Part shown: piece by piece, positions 26,474-34,734 of the stretch
How positions within the stretch are numbered: the first letter of the stretch is position 1
How the letters are laid out: the number at the start of each line of letters is the position of its first letter
Assembly: GCA_018240525.1 (NCBI GenBank)
Contig: JAFEFN010000007.1
Coordinates: 62,001-126,000 of the forward strand
DNA length: 64,000 bases
Source of the DNA: Pseudomonadota bacterium
Lineage (GTDB): Bacteria > Pseudomonadota > Gammaproteobacteria > Steroidobacterales > Steroidobacteraceae
Direction: 5' to 3'
The notes under the pieces: generated by a model
Databases searched by the model: none
The model's input: only the letters and a program-made list of their open reading frames with translations
Told to the model about the DNA's origin: nothing
Translations under genes and position numbers: made by a program

Positions 26474-27613
26474 ATGAGCTATGACCTTCAAGTCTGGTCG
26501 GCTCGCCCGGTAGATGCGCCGGCAATGCTGCCAGTGCCAGAAGATTGGTCAGTTCAAGGGGAATCGTGGGTACACGAGCGCCGAGGCTGGCAAGTCAACG
26601 TGGGGCAATCAGTCAAGGTCTTGCCGGAAGACCTACCAGAAGGTGTTGAACGGACGCTTCCCGGAATCGACTATCTCACCGAATTGAATCTCTCGCCCAT
26701 CAGCGCACCGGAGCCTGCCCGAAAGTTCCTATCTCGTGCGGCCGCGGCAATTGCGAAGGCGACCCATGGAGTAATCTTCGATCCCCAGACCGACCAACTG
26801 CTATTGCCATCCGGAATCAAGCGCTTTTCGCCCGCAGGCGCTTCCGAGAACGCAAGCGTCCTCGAAATGTCCTGGTGGTTTTTCGATGGACCGGTTGCGC
26901 GCGGCGAGTTCGGCCTATTACTCGATGTACTCGAAGCGACGCTGCCGGAAGCGCTGCCCAGACGCTACGGCAGCTTTGAGCCGCCCCAGCACGTCTATGC
27001 AGAAACAGGTCGCGAGCATTTCACTCGCTTCTTGGCAGAATACCTTAGGGGTCAGGTCGTCGTTTGGTACCCATCTTCACCGGTCGCCAACGTCCATCTT
27101 GGTCTCCCGGAGGTTATCGGCGCGTCAAAGCGTGGATTTCGCTCCGCGCGCTTTTCACTGGATGTCGACGTAGCGGCACTCCATCAGTCCGGGTGGCCTG
27201 CGGCGCTGAAGCGCCTGTGGATCGACCTTAGCCGCGTTCTGCGGCCGTTCTATGGGGATGTGAGAACCCTGGCCGGGTACCGGCGCAACCGCAGTCGATA
27301 TTGGGTAACACAAGCAACACAGCGCCATCCCGTGATTTCCTGGTGGTGATGTGGATTGCCGCCCGGGCCCGTTCAGGCGATTGTTTTGGGGTCGCCTTAC
27401 CGCAAGTTGTGGACTGACTTCGACATAGCGGCAGTCGAGCAGGATGGGTTGGCGTTCGTAAGTAATGAGGACTGGACGTCAGCGGCCAGCGCCTTCGATC
27501 GGACCGGCGAACCTCCGCAAGCGGCCAGAATTGTACGCACCGGATCGCTGACAGAAGTGGTCCCACGCGAATACCCAATGGACTGGCCGTTTGGGTCGCC
27601 AAGAGCGCCGTAA
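26474..27613 (+). pseudogene. hypothetical protein gene interrupted by an in-frame TGA
   Basis: An open frame of 291 codons starts at ATG 26474 (SYDLQVWSARPVDAPAMLP) and stops at TGA 27347-27349. The same frame then continues for 88 more codons to 27613 with equally protein-like sequence (CGLPPGPVQAIVLGSPYRKLW). The stop sits after Trp-Trp, so a TGG to TGA change is the simplest explanation. The protein is soluble, Trp/Pro-rich and of unknown function; no domain was recognised. It is the first gene of cassette 1, behind the msrA tail. The 291-residue truncated product could still be made. Confidence 0.6.
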
Positions 27614-27662
27614 AGTGCGGCGTCGCGACAATTGTTCGCCGTGGGCGACTGTCCCGGGTTTA

Positions 27663-27683
27663 TAGTAACGCTTGACGTTACTA
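27663..27683 (+). promoter_or_regulatory. candidate HigA operator upstream of higBA
   Basis: A perfect 8-bp inverted repeat, TAGTAACG and CGTTACTA, around CTTGA, located 24 bp upstream of the higB start. HigA antitoxins autoregulate by binding such palindromes over the promoter. The site and position are seen; the binding is inferred. Confidence 0.6.
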
Positions 27684-27706
27684 ACGCGACAGATTAGTAT
27701 TCCAGA

Positions 27707-27988
27707 GTGATCAAATCCTTTCGAGGCAAGGGAACCGAGAGGGTCTGGAATCGCGAGTACTCCAAGCGTATTCCACGCGACATTCAAGAGCGGGCGCTGA
27801 TGAAGCTGCAGCAGCTCAACGCGGCTGGAGATCTGAAGGACCTTTCGATTCCGAGCTCGAATCAGCTCGAGGCTCTGAAAGGCGATCGCAAGAGCGAGTA
27901 CAGCATTCGGATCAACAGGCAGTGGCGGATCTGCTTCAGGTGGCGAGACGGTCACGCCTTTGATGTCGAGATCGTCGATTATCACTAG
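27707..27988 (+). CDS. higB: HigB/RelE-family toxin
   Basis: A 93-aa RelE-fold toxin, expected to be a ribosome-dependent mRNA endonuclease. Family marks are KSFRGKGTERVW at the N-terminus, the LNAAGDLKDLSIPSSNQLEALKG loop and the terminal SIRINRQWRICFRW with basic and Arg residues, ending DVEIVDYH. It starts at GTG 27707. The toxin-first order with higA 14 bp downstream is the HigBA arrangement. Such modules stabilise cassette arrays and islands, which fits its place in cassette 1. Confidence 0.92.
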   Translation: MIKSFRGKGTERVWNREYSKRIPRDIQERALMKLQQLNAAGDLKDLSIPSSNQLEALKGDRKSEYSIRINRQWRICFRWRDGHAFDVEIVDYH

Positions 27989-28002
27989 ACTGGAATAGGG
28001 TT

Positions 28003-28326
28003 ATGGCGGCACGAAAGATCAAGCTCGCTCACCCGGGCAAGATTCTTCGGGAGGAGTTCATGGAGTCTGTCGGCCTAAGTGCATATGCACTGGCTAAGGC
28101 TCTGGGCGTTCCGCTGCCTCGCGTTAACGACATCGTGCGCGAGAAGCGCTCAATCTCGCCAGAAATGGCGGTGTTGCTCTCGGCCTATTTCGGTACTTCC
28201 GATGGGTATTGGATCAATCTGCAGTCGCACTTTGACTTGGAAATGGCGAAGGACAAAGTGGGCAAGCAAGCAGCCCGGATCAGCCCGCATCCCCATGGTG
28301 CCGACGGTACCCTGCAGCCTGTGTGA
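28003..28326 (+). CDS. higA: HigA-family antitoxin
   Basis: A 107-aa XRE helix-turn-helix antitoxin. It has the HigA opening HPGKILREEFME, the HTH LSAYALAKALGVPLPRVNDIV and the family strand RSISPEMAVLLSAYFGTSDGYWINLQ. It should neutralise HigB and repress the operon through the palindrome at 27663. The C-terminal ~15 residues after KVGKQAARI look non-conserved and may be altered by the adjoining array junction, since the cassette-end motif starts 10 bp after the stop. Confidence 0.92.
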   Translation: MAARKIKLAHPGKILREEFMESVGLSAYALAKALGVPLPRVNDIVREKRSISPEMAVLLSAYFGTSDGYWINLQSHFDLEMAKDKVGKQAARISPHPHGADGTLQPV

Positions 28327-28335
28327 CGGGTTGCT

Positions 28336-28703
28336 GGTCTACCGCTGGATCGGCGTCAACGTCTACGGGAAGTCGACCGGCAGAGCACCGGCGATGGCGT
28401 AACGTCGGGGATTCCGTGGTAATTCCAACCTTCGGGGAGACTATCACCAGCAGTACCTCGCGAAGAATCCGAACGGGTACTGCGGGATTGGAGGGTGCGG
28501 AGTGCCCTTCAAAATCGCGGAGTTACCGGTGGGGGAGAAGGCGTAGTCGGAGCTACACCGAAGGTTCGGCCAGGAAGTCACACGGGTAGCGGTGTCATGA
28601 GCCAAGACCCCGCGTATTTCCGCAGAAAAGTCCGGCATGGGATCGGCGCTGAGGTCTACCGGAAGTCTACCGTCGACCGCGGCTCAGGCTAGTCCGCGGC
28701 GAA
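28336..28703 (+). repeat. cassette boundary: end block E1 plus msrA-tail repeat R1
   Basis: The end block at 28336-28380 (GGTCTACCG, CGTCTACGG, GTCGACCGG) lies 10 bp after higA and is followed by a ~60-bp spacer. The msrA tail starts at about 28439 and stays in frame to a TAG at 28544-28546, encoding [20 protein letters not shown] and the rest. Homology with R0 continues to 28703. Relative to R0 the coding part has about six synonymous changes and one replacement (Gln to Pro). Confidence 0.85.
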
Positions 28704-28878
28704 CCGCGGTCTGTGCTCGGGAAGCGGTTACGGAGCCCGATCCGGCTCCAAACTATACAAACGCGACAGGAATACCGGCTGGAATCCATCCTTCGAGCGA
28801 GTAATCCTTGCGGGATGGCAGGCAGCTGAGTACCGGCGAATGCCTCAACTCTCTCGCGTAGCGGCGGTGTAAGGCTGG

Positions 28879-29421
28879 ATGCCAGCCCGGGCGCCCAACA
28901 ATACAATTGGTGCCCATACAGCCGGTCAGCTCATTTTGGTGATCCGGCGCCAGCGCGTCCTGCTTGATGAACATTTGGCACGGCTCTATGGCGTGGAGAC
29001 CCGCAGTCTCCTGCAGGCCGTCAAACGCAATCTAGAGCGCTTTCCGCCGGACTTCATGTTTGAGCTATCTGCGGCGGAGTGGTCGGCTTTGAGATCACAA
29101 ATTGTGACCTCAAAGGGTGGTCGTGGCGGTCGACGCTATGCGCCGTACGCGTTCACGGAGCAGGGAGTAGCCATGCTGTCATCGGTGCTCAACAGCGACC
29201 GCGCCATCGCTGTGAACATTGAGATAATGCGATCGTTCGTGCGAATCCGCAGGTTGCTTGATGCCGATAAGACTCTGGCGCGCAAGTTCGAGCGGCTCGA
29301 GCGAAAGCTTGCGTCCCACGACCAGGCAATTGTGGGCATCCTTGCAGCGATTCGGCAATTGATGACACCGCCGGACCCGAAGCGGCGTGGGATTGGATTC
29401 ACGGCCGATTGGCGAGACTGA
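28879..29421 (+). CDS. ORF6N-domain DNA-binding-type protein
   Basis: A 180-aa protein whose residues ~18-105 form an ORF6N domain: VIRRQRVLLDEHLARLYGVE, LLQAVKRNLERFPPDFMFEL, then RRYAPYAFTEQGVAMLSSVL. A C-terminal coiled region follows (LARKFERLERKLASHDQAIV). ORF6N domains occur in phage antirepressor-like and island proteins; a biochemical role is not established. No other phage gene lies nearby. It is the first gene of cassette 2 and starts 175 bp after repeat R1. Confidence 0.88.
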   Translation: MPARAPNNTIGAHTAGQLILVIRRQRVLLDEHLARLYGVETRSLLQAVKRNLERFPPDFMFELSAAEWSALRSQIVTSKGGRGGRRYAPYAFTEQGVAMLSSVLNSDRAIAVNIEIMRSFVRIRRLLDADKTLARKFERLERKLASHDQAIVGILAAIRQLMTPPDPKRRGIGFTADWRD

Positions 29422-29510
29422 TCAGTTTGGCGCTGACAAGACTCCAGCGATTGACGTCAAAGCGATAAGGTAGGCTCCAGAGAGCAAATTGCTCGACGAC
29501 GGGTGCGTGC

Positions 29511-30197
29511 ATGTTTTGGAAGAGAAAAGCCCCTGTAGAAACGTGCGCTGACGCGCTCTACGCATCCCTAAAGAAAGCCATCACGCAGGGCGGCCGCATT
29601 CGCGTGGAAGACTTGGTTTCGGCGGCCGCGGCGATCGTTGGGGAGGCGGCAATTGCAAAGGCGGGTGACTACGACCCGCGCAAACACAATCACCCTCCCG
29701 GTGCGCAGGTGTTCTCAACCACGATCAACCAACTGATATGCGACGACAAGAGTTTCCATGAGGCGCCGCCCAGCTCCATTGTCGGTGATCTCCGTGAAAG
29801 GTTGACCGCATGCGGCTTTTCGGAGCCTGATTTTCCTCGACTGGAAGACGTTTTTAGGCACTTCGCAGAAGACATTGGAAAGAAGGAAGACTGGGGGCAG
29901 GTTCCCCTCTCAATCGCGCCACAACATCATCCCTTTGCGCAGCCACTACGCATTGCGTACGAGGCGCGATCCATGGTGGATGCGTCGCTGTCACCGCTTG
30001 GAGATGACGCGAGCAAGAGACTGCGCGCCACCACGGCCGTACTGGCCAGAGCCCTTTGCGAGACCCGCGACGCGCTCACGCGGATCGTCTCAACAACCCT
30101 TGCAATCGAAACTGTAAACGGAATGGCGAAGACGGCACCGATGACGGCGGCTGCCATGGCCAAAATGTTGGAGGCTGGAAGGACCAAGGCTGACTAA
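29511..30197 (+). CDS. hypothetical protein, cassette 2
   Basis: A 228-aa soluble protein beginning MFWKRKAPVETCADALYASL. It is mostly helical by composition, with an Ala-rich C-terminal third (VNGMAKTAPMTAAAMAKML). No signal peptide, transmembrane segment or known motif was recognised. It ends 18 bp before the cassette-end block E2. Gene-like codon use, a good length and the cassette position support a real gene of unknown function. Confidence 0.65.
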   Translation: MFWKRKAPVETCADALYASLKKAITQGGRIRVEDLVSAAAAIVGEAAIAKAGDYDPRKHNHPPGAQVFSTTINQLICDDKSFHEAPPSSIVGDLRERLTACGFSEPDFPRLEDVFRHFAEDIGKKEDWGQVPLSIAPQHHPFAQPLRIAYEARSMVDASLSPLGDDASKRLRATTAVLARALCETRDALTRIVSTTLAIETVNGMAKTAPMTAAAMAKMLEAGRTKAD

Positions 30198-30215
30198 TTT
30201 GTGCACAGGCGTCTC

Positions 30216-30426
30216 GGTCTACCGACCACTGGCCCGCAATGTCTACCGGAAGTCGACCGGTCGAGACCTAGCGAGGCCGTAACCGCGGAGATTCTGTGGG
30301 ATTTTCAGCCTCCGGGCGTAGTATCACCAGCAGTACCTCGCCAAGAACCCCGATGGCTACTGCGGCATCGGCGGATGCGGGGTGCCGTTCAAGATCGCGG
30401 AGGTGGCAGGCGATTCACTGGTCTAG
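30216..30426 (+). repeat. cassette boundary: end block E2 plus divergent msrA-tail repeat R2
   Basis: The three iterated motifs lie at 30217-30225, 30241-30249 and 30252-30260, followed by the ~60-bp spacer and a tail from about 30321. The tail encodes [19 protein letters not shown] and continues in frame to TAG 30424-30426, but uses different, more GC-rich codons and a different C-terminus (VAGDSLV). It was probably copied from a different msrA allele than R0/R1/R3. Homology stops at the stop codon. Confidence 0.85.
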
Positions 30427-30563
30427 GTGATGGCTCGATCATCGCTGCACCGTTCGACTGGAGGAAAGGCAGGCGAGCAATGGCGCGCAACACTACTCGC
30501 GCGCTCGGGGAGCTGATGCGGAAGACAAGATTGCCTTCGCCCCCGCGAGTTCTTCCGTTCGGC

Positions 30564-31436
30564 TCATTGCGGCCGTCGAGGGCTCCCGTACACGGGAAAG
30601 GCGTTTGCCGCACCGTAACCCTGGATGGGCTCGACGTGCTTGAGCGTCTCCATGTCAGTGTCTGAAATGTCAAAGTCGAGAGCAGCATTCGCCCGCATAT
30701 GACTTGGAGTCGCGGTCTTCGGAAGCGGGAGAAGACCCAGCTGCAGGCAATAGCGAATGGAAAGCTGGGCTGGTGAGACCCCGTAGCTCATCGCCATCGA
30801 TGCGAGGCGCGCGTTCTTCAGGATCTCGCCATGGCCCACTGGTGAATAGGCCTCGACCAAGATCCCGTTGCCTTGCGCGTACTCGATCAAATCGAACGGT
30901 GTGTTGCCGACGTGTGCGAGGATCTGGTTCACCATCGGGGCGACGGATCCGTTCTTGAGGAGGTTGTCGATGTCCTCCCGTTCGAAGTTCGATACCCCAA
31001 TCGCGCGCAGTTTGCCGTCGCGGTAGGCTTCTTCGAGGGCACGCCAGGCTTCCGAATTCCCCTCGAAGAAATGCTCGCCCTGGCGGAACTGTGACCAAGG
31101 CTGGGGGCTATGGATGATCATCAGGTCGATGTAGTCGAGTGCAAGCGTCTGCAGTGAGCGATCAATGAGCGCCTTGGCCTCCTTATGGTTCTTGCACTCC
31201 GCGGCGAGTTTGGTGGTGACGAAGACATCATTGCGCGACACACCGCTGTCGCGGATGCCCGCGCCGACGCCGCGCTCGTTGGCATAAGCCTGAGCCGTGT
31301 CGAAATGACGGTAGCCCAGCGCAACGGCGTCCCGTACGGCTTTCACAACCGCGTCATCGCTGATCATCCAGGTGCCGAGCCCCAATTTTGGAATCGTCAC
31401 GCCGTTGGCCAGCTTATAGGTCTCGTTCAGTATCAT
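30564..31436 (-). CDS. aldo/keto reductase
   Basis: A 290-aa AKR-family NAD(P)H oxidoreductase (TIM barrel). The catalytic tetrad is visible: Asp and Tyr in HFDTAQAYANE, Lys in VTTKLA and His in MIIHSPQPW. It has GVSNFEREDIDNLL and the cofactor segment PLPKTATPSHMRAN. It resembles 2,5-diketo-gluconate reductases (AKR5). It is grouped with a tautomerase and a cupin, and divergent from a LysR regulator, a frequently seen detoxification or catabolic set. Substrate unknown. Confidence 0.9.
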   Translation of the reverse strand: MILNETYKLANGVTIPKLGLGTWMISDDAVVKAVRDAVALGYRHFDTAQAYANERGVGAGIRDSGVSRNDVFVTTKLAAECKNHKEAKALIDRSLQTLALDYIDLMIIHSPQPWSQFRQGEHFFEGNSEAWRALEEAYRDGKLRAIGVSNFEREDIDNLLKNGSVAPMVNQILAHVGNTPFDLIEYAQGNGILVEAYSPVGHGEILKNARLASMAMSYGVSPAQLSIRYCLQLGLLPLPKTATPSHMRANAALDFDISDTDMETLKHVEPIQGYGAANAFPVYGSPRRPQ

Positions 31437-31474
31437 GTGCCTACCCTCCGTCGTCTGCGGATTAGCGCTGGGCG

Positions 31475-31711
31475 TTACAGATCGCCAGGGCCGTATCCGG
31501 GCTTCTTGAACAGTTGATCCTGCTTTTCGGCAATGTCAGGTTGGTACACCTGCTGGAGCCAATCCCGGGGGTTCACGTCTTCCATCGCTACCGAGACGGA
31601 CGCCTCGGGATACCCGAGCGTCGACGTGACAGCTTCGGTGATGGCAGCGGAGAGACGCGATTTGTCGCGGTGGGAGCGGCCCGAATAAAGCTTGACGATG
31701 ACATGTGGCAT
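31475..31711 (-). CDS. 4-oxalocrotonate tautomerase family protein
   Basis: A 78-aa tautomerase. After removal of Met the catalytic Pro1 is exposed (PHVIVKLYSGRSHRDK), followed by the family segments AITEAVTSTLGYPEASVSV and MEDVNPRDW. The start at 31711 was chosen so that Pro follows Met; an upstream in-frame ATG at 31753 would bury it. The C-terminal ~15 residues extend beyond the minimal 62-residue 4-OT fold. It lies between the aldo/keto reductase and the cupin, same strand. Confidence 0.88.
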   Translation of the reverse strand: MPHVIVKLYSGRSHRDKSRLSAAITEAVTSTLGYPEASVSVAMEDVNPRDWLQQVYQPDIAEKQDQLFKKPGYGPGDL

Positions 31712-31798
31712 GGCTCTTTCCTGCTCCTGTCTGGCGTCGCTGCGGTGACTCACGCGAAATGCCGTACAGCGGCACCTCTCGCTCGCGAGTGCCGGTAC

Positions 31799-32209
31799 TC
31801 AGTGTTGGCGGTCGGTGCCGAGATATTGCGCATCGGTGACCTGTTCCATCCAGGCGACGTTCCTGCCGTCCAATGCTTCCTGGATGGCGATGTGCGTCAT
31901 CGCCGTGGTCGCCGTCGCGCCATGCCAGTGCTTGTGCCCGGGCGGGCACCAGATCACGTCCCCGGCGCAGATCTCGACCCGGGATCCGCCTTCACACTGT
32001 GTCCAGCCCGCTCCCGAAGTGACGATCAGTGTCTGGCCGAGCGGGTGGGTATGCCAGGCGGTTCTCGAACCCGGTTCGAAGGTCACGATGGCGCCGGTGA
32101 GTCGCGACGGCTCGCTGCGCTGGAACATCGAGTCGATGCGCACGGCGCCGGTGAACCAATCTGCGGGGCCCTTGATCGATGGCTGCGTGCCATTACGCGT
32201 GATCTGCAT
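31799..32209 (-). CDS. cupin-domain protein
   Basis: A 136-aa single cupin. Motif 1 [18 protein letters not shown] provides His ligands, and motif 2 is [16 protein letters not shown]. It is the type often annotated as quercetin-dioxygenase-like or carboxymuconolactone-associated cupin. The start at 32209 precedes the conserved [11 protein letters not shown]; an in-frame ATG 60 bp upstream is unlikely. It is the promoter-proximal gene of the minus-strand trio, divergent from the LysR regulator. Confidence 0.85.
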   Translation of the reverse strand: MQITRNGTQPSIKGPADWFTGAVRIDSMFQRSEPSRLTGAIVTFEPGSRTAWHTHPLGQTLIVTSGAGWTQCEGGSRVEICAGDVIWCPPGHKHWHGATATTAMTHIAIQEALDGRNVAWMEQVTDAQYLGTDRQH

Positions 32210-32418
32210 TGGAATACCTCGCTCCGCGTGCCCTCGACGTGCTTTGCCGTATTGGTCGGCAGGGGCCAAGGTACTGTGCCATTCGTGGGGGCACTAGCGG
32301 GTCGGCGCTTCATGAACTGTTGAGCGCCACTCAGCAATGTGTTGTCATCCGGACCAGGACGGAAATCGACATGCGGCCGCGATGATCCATAGGGCCGCAC
32401 CAATTGGGTTCACTGATC

Positions 32419-33327
32419 GTGCCGAAAAACCGTGCTGATCTGGCAGAGTTCTCCTACTTTGTCGCCATCGCTGAATATCGCAGTTTCCGCCGTGCAGCAA
32501 CCGAACTGGGCGTGACCCCATCTGCACTGAGCCACGCGATGAACGCCTTGGAATCGCGGCTGGGCGTCCGTTTGTTGAATCGAACCACCCGCAGCGTGAG
32601 GCTCACGGCAGCGGGCGAAGAGCTCAGGGACACGATAGCAGGACCGCTCGAGCAGATCGGGCAAGCCGCCGAGAACCTCAACCGCTTTCGTGAGCAGCCG
32701 GCCGGTCGCGTCAGGCTCAGCGTCGTTGAAGATGCGGTTTCGCTATTGTTGGCGCCGGTGTTGCGCGTGTTTTCCGAGCGGTATCCCGAGGTGGAAGTCG
32801 ACATCAGCGTCAACAATCGGTTGATCGACGTGATCGGTTGTGGCTTCGACGCCGGCATCCGCTATGGTGGGACGGTCCCGGAAGACATGATCGCGCAGCG
32901 GCTGTCCGCCGATATGCGGTGGATAGCCGTGGCATCCCCGGACTATCTGCGCCGATTCGGCCGACCATCTCATCCGGAGGACCTCCGGAGCCATCGGTGC
33001 GTACGCATCCGCCTGGGGAACGACCAGATCTACCAGTGGGAATTCGAGCGCGCAGGCCAAAGTGTTGCGGTTACCACCCCTGGCCAGATAACCGTGGATG
33101 AAAGCCACGCTGCGGTCAGCTTCGGTCTTGGCGGCATTGGCATCGTCTACGGCTTGGAATCCGTCCTCAAACCGTACATCGACAATGGTGAGCTGGAGAT
33201 GGTGCTAGCGGATTGGGCTGCCGTGGGTGGCGGCTTCCATGTCTATTATTCCAGCAGGCGTCATGTCCCGACTGGTTTGCGTCTGCTGATTGATCTCATA
33301 CGTGAGCTTCGTCCCTTGGGGCTTTGA
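32419..33327 (+). CDS. LysR-family transcriptional regulator
   Basis: A ~302-aa LTTR. The N-terminal winged HTH is ADLAEFSYFVAIAEYRSFRR, TELGVTPSALSHAMNALESR and LLNRTTRSVRLTAAG. The C-terminal effector-binding domain begins at GRVRLSVVEDAVSLLLAPVL and contains the CGFDAGIRYGG turn. GTG 32419 is proposed; TTG 32404 would add five residues. It is divergent from the cupin-tautomerase-aldo/keto reductase trio across ~210 bp, so it probably regulates them. It is the last gene of cassette 3. Confidence 0.9.
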   Translation: MPKNRADLAEFSYFVAIAEYRSFRRAATELGVTPSALSHAMNALESRLGVRLLNRTTRSVRLTAAGEELRDTIAGPLEQIGQAAENLNRFREQPAGRVRLSVVEDAVSLLLAPVLRVFSERYPEVEVDISVNNRLIDVIGCGFDAGIRYGGTVPEDMIAQRLSADMRWIAVASPDYLRRFGRPSHPEDLRSHRCVRIRLGNDQIYQWEFERAGQSVAVTTPGQITVDESHAAVSFGLGGIGIVYGLESVLKPYIDNGELEMVLADWAAVGGGFHVYYSSRRHVPTGLRLLIDLIRELRPLGL

Positions 33328-33456
33328 ACCATGGCACTGCGTGGTGGACGCAGTGCCCTTGTATGCTTTCGCGACAATGCTGGTATCCGATCCAATCGTT
33401 GGATCAATTCCGCAAATGCATTGGGTGCCCGCTGCTTGCGGGAATGTGCCTGCAAG

Positions 33457-33767
33457 GGACTACGATCGGAACGACGTTGAGGTCTACCGAAAGTCGACCG
33501 GACGGAGTATACGGAGGCACTAAATGCGTAGTTTTCGTGGCATTTCCGCCTCCCGGGCGCACTCTCACCAGCAGTACCTCGCGAAGAATCCGAACGGGTA
33601 CTGCGGGATCGGAGGGTGTGGGGTGCCCCTCAAAATCGAAGAGTTACCGATGGGGGAGAAAGCGTAGTCGAATGGTTAGCTTGGTTTTTATCAGGAAGCC
33701 ACGCGGGTACCAGATCGATGTGCGTCGTTCTACAAGAAAACGCCGGATGTTTTCGGCGCTGAGGTCT
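33457..33767 (+). repeat. cassette boundary: end block E3 plus msrA-tail repeat R3
   Basis: The end block (33457-33501, with GTCTACCGA and GTCGACCGG) and ~60-bp spacer precede a tail at about 33560. The tail reads in frame to TAG 33665-33667 but has replacements ([21 protein letters not shown]). R0/R1-type homology continues downstream to GAGGTCT at 33767 and stops abruptly there, exactly where a lipocalin-like remnant starts. Confidence 0.8.
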
Positions 33768-33968
33768 GCTGCCAGCGAAGTGGCGAGAATGATTGAGGGC
33801 TTCGATGCCTACTGGGGTACCTTCGACGTGGATCCCGATCGGTCGCAGGTCGTGCACCACGTGCAGGGCGCGCTTGAGCCGGGCGTGGTCGGCAGGGACA
33901 GGATCCGCACTGTGACGCCAGATCGGGGCCTGCTGACGCTTGTCGTACCGCCGAAGGAATGCTGGTGA
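33747..33968 (+). pseudogene. lipocalin-like domain remnant
   Basis: The frame from about 33768 to TGA 33966-33968 encodes GFDAYWGTFDVDPDRSQVVH, then HVQGALEPGVVGRDRIR and LLTLVVPPK. This matches the C-terminal half of small lipocalin-like (DUF1348/Lipocalin_5 style) secreted proteins. The N-terminal half is absent because repeat R3 is joined directly in front. An ATG at 33747 inside the repeat could start a 73-aa product, but it is most likely a broken gene truncated at the cassette junction. Confidence 0.55.
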
Positions 33969-34734
33969 GATTTCGTGCAGGCGCACCCACTGCGCACCGG
34001 GCGAGAGGATCGAAGCCGCCTCACTGGCGCCGCCGCTGACGAGCCGCCGACACGCGCGGGAGTGCCGATCCGCGGAAGTTCCTGCGATGGCAGTGGTAGC
34101 TGTCTACATGGCGGTGTACGTCGTGTAAATGCAGCGCACAGAATGTCTCCGCCGCCACGCGCCTTTGCGGAATGCGGCGCTCAACTGGGGCTCCAAGCGG
34201 CAGCCTCCACCGAGTTGCCCGCACTGCGGTCATGCAGGTCAGGCGCACCGGACGCGGCTGGTTGAGAAGCGGCAGAGCTTGGGCCCGGCGTGGTCTGGCC
34301 CGGACTTCGGTCGGTCGGAGAGTGGTAGCCACGTTAAGTGCCCACTCTATCCATTCCCGAATAGTTCGCCGGTTGCATCGGCTCGCTCGCTGGCAAGCGT
34401 GCGAATGTGCGCGACGTAGTCGCGGATCCAGTTGGCCTCCAGCGGTGGGCCTCTGACGCGAGTCGCCGACGATGCTCACGCCACCCTGCTGAAGAACTCG
34501 TTGGTGCTATTCGCGGCTTCGAGACCCAATAGCAGGCATTTGTTGCGGTCAATGCGTATCGACGCGCTTATTGCGGGCGCCTATGTTTGTTATGTGCGGC
34601 GGCTTGCTAGGAGTGGGGAAATGTCCCGAGTCCAGAATAGTTTCGGCTGACGACCTGCCGGGCTTACTCGAAAAGCGCAAGATCTTCATGGCGGCCGGGT
34701 GTGTAGATATCCTTGCAGCACGAAAGGGTCGGTT
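33969..34734. other. 766-bp stretch without an intact gene
   Basis: No complete gene was recognised. On the minus strand a protein-like frame from about 34592 to TAG 34347-34349 is interrupted by an in-frame TGA (34476-34478) and contains CLLLGLEAANSTNEFF and EANWIRDYVAHIRTLASER. It may be a decayed small gene. The plus strand has a short CPHCGH zinc-ribbon-like stretch near 34220 with no clear start. The region looks like degraded cassette material ahead of the Sel1 gene. Confidence 0.4.

Noticed and set aside
33428..33442. CCCGC/GCGGG hairpin downstream of the LysR gene as a terminator
   Set aside because: Only a 5-bp stem and no following T-run; too weak to call.
28336..33501. A CRISPR array suggested by recurring short repeats
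   Set aside because: Repeats are kilobases apart, separated by genes, and no cas genes are present.
33324..33968. A single 214-codon plus-strand gene across repeat R3
   Set aside because: The frame crosses the end block and msrA tail in a non-coding register; only its last part (lipocalin-like) is protein-like, so only that was kept as a remnant.
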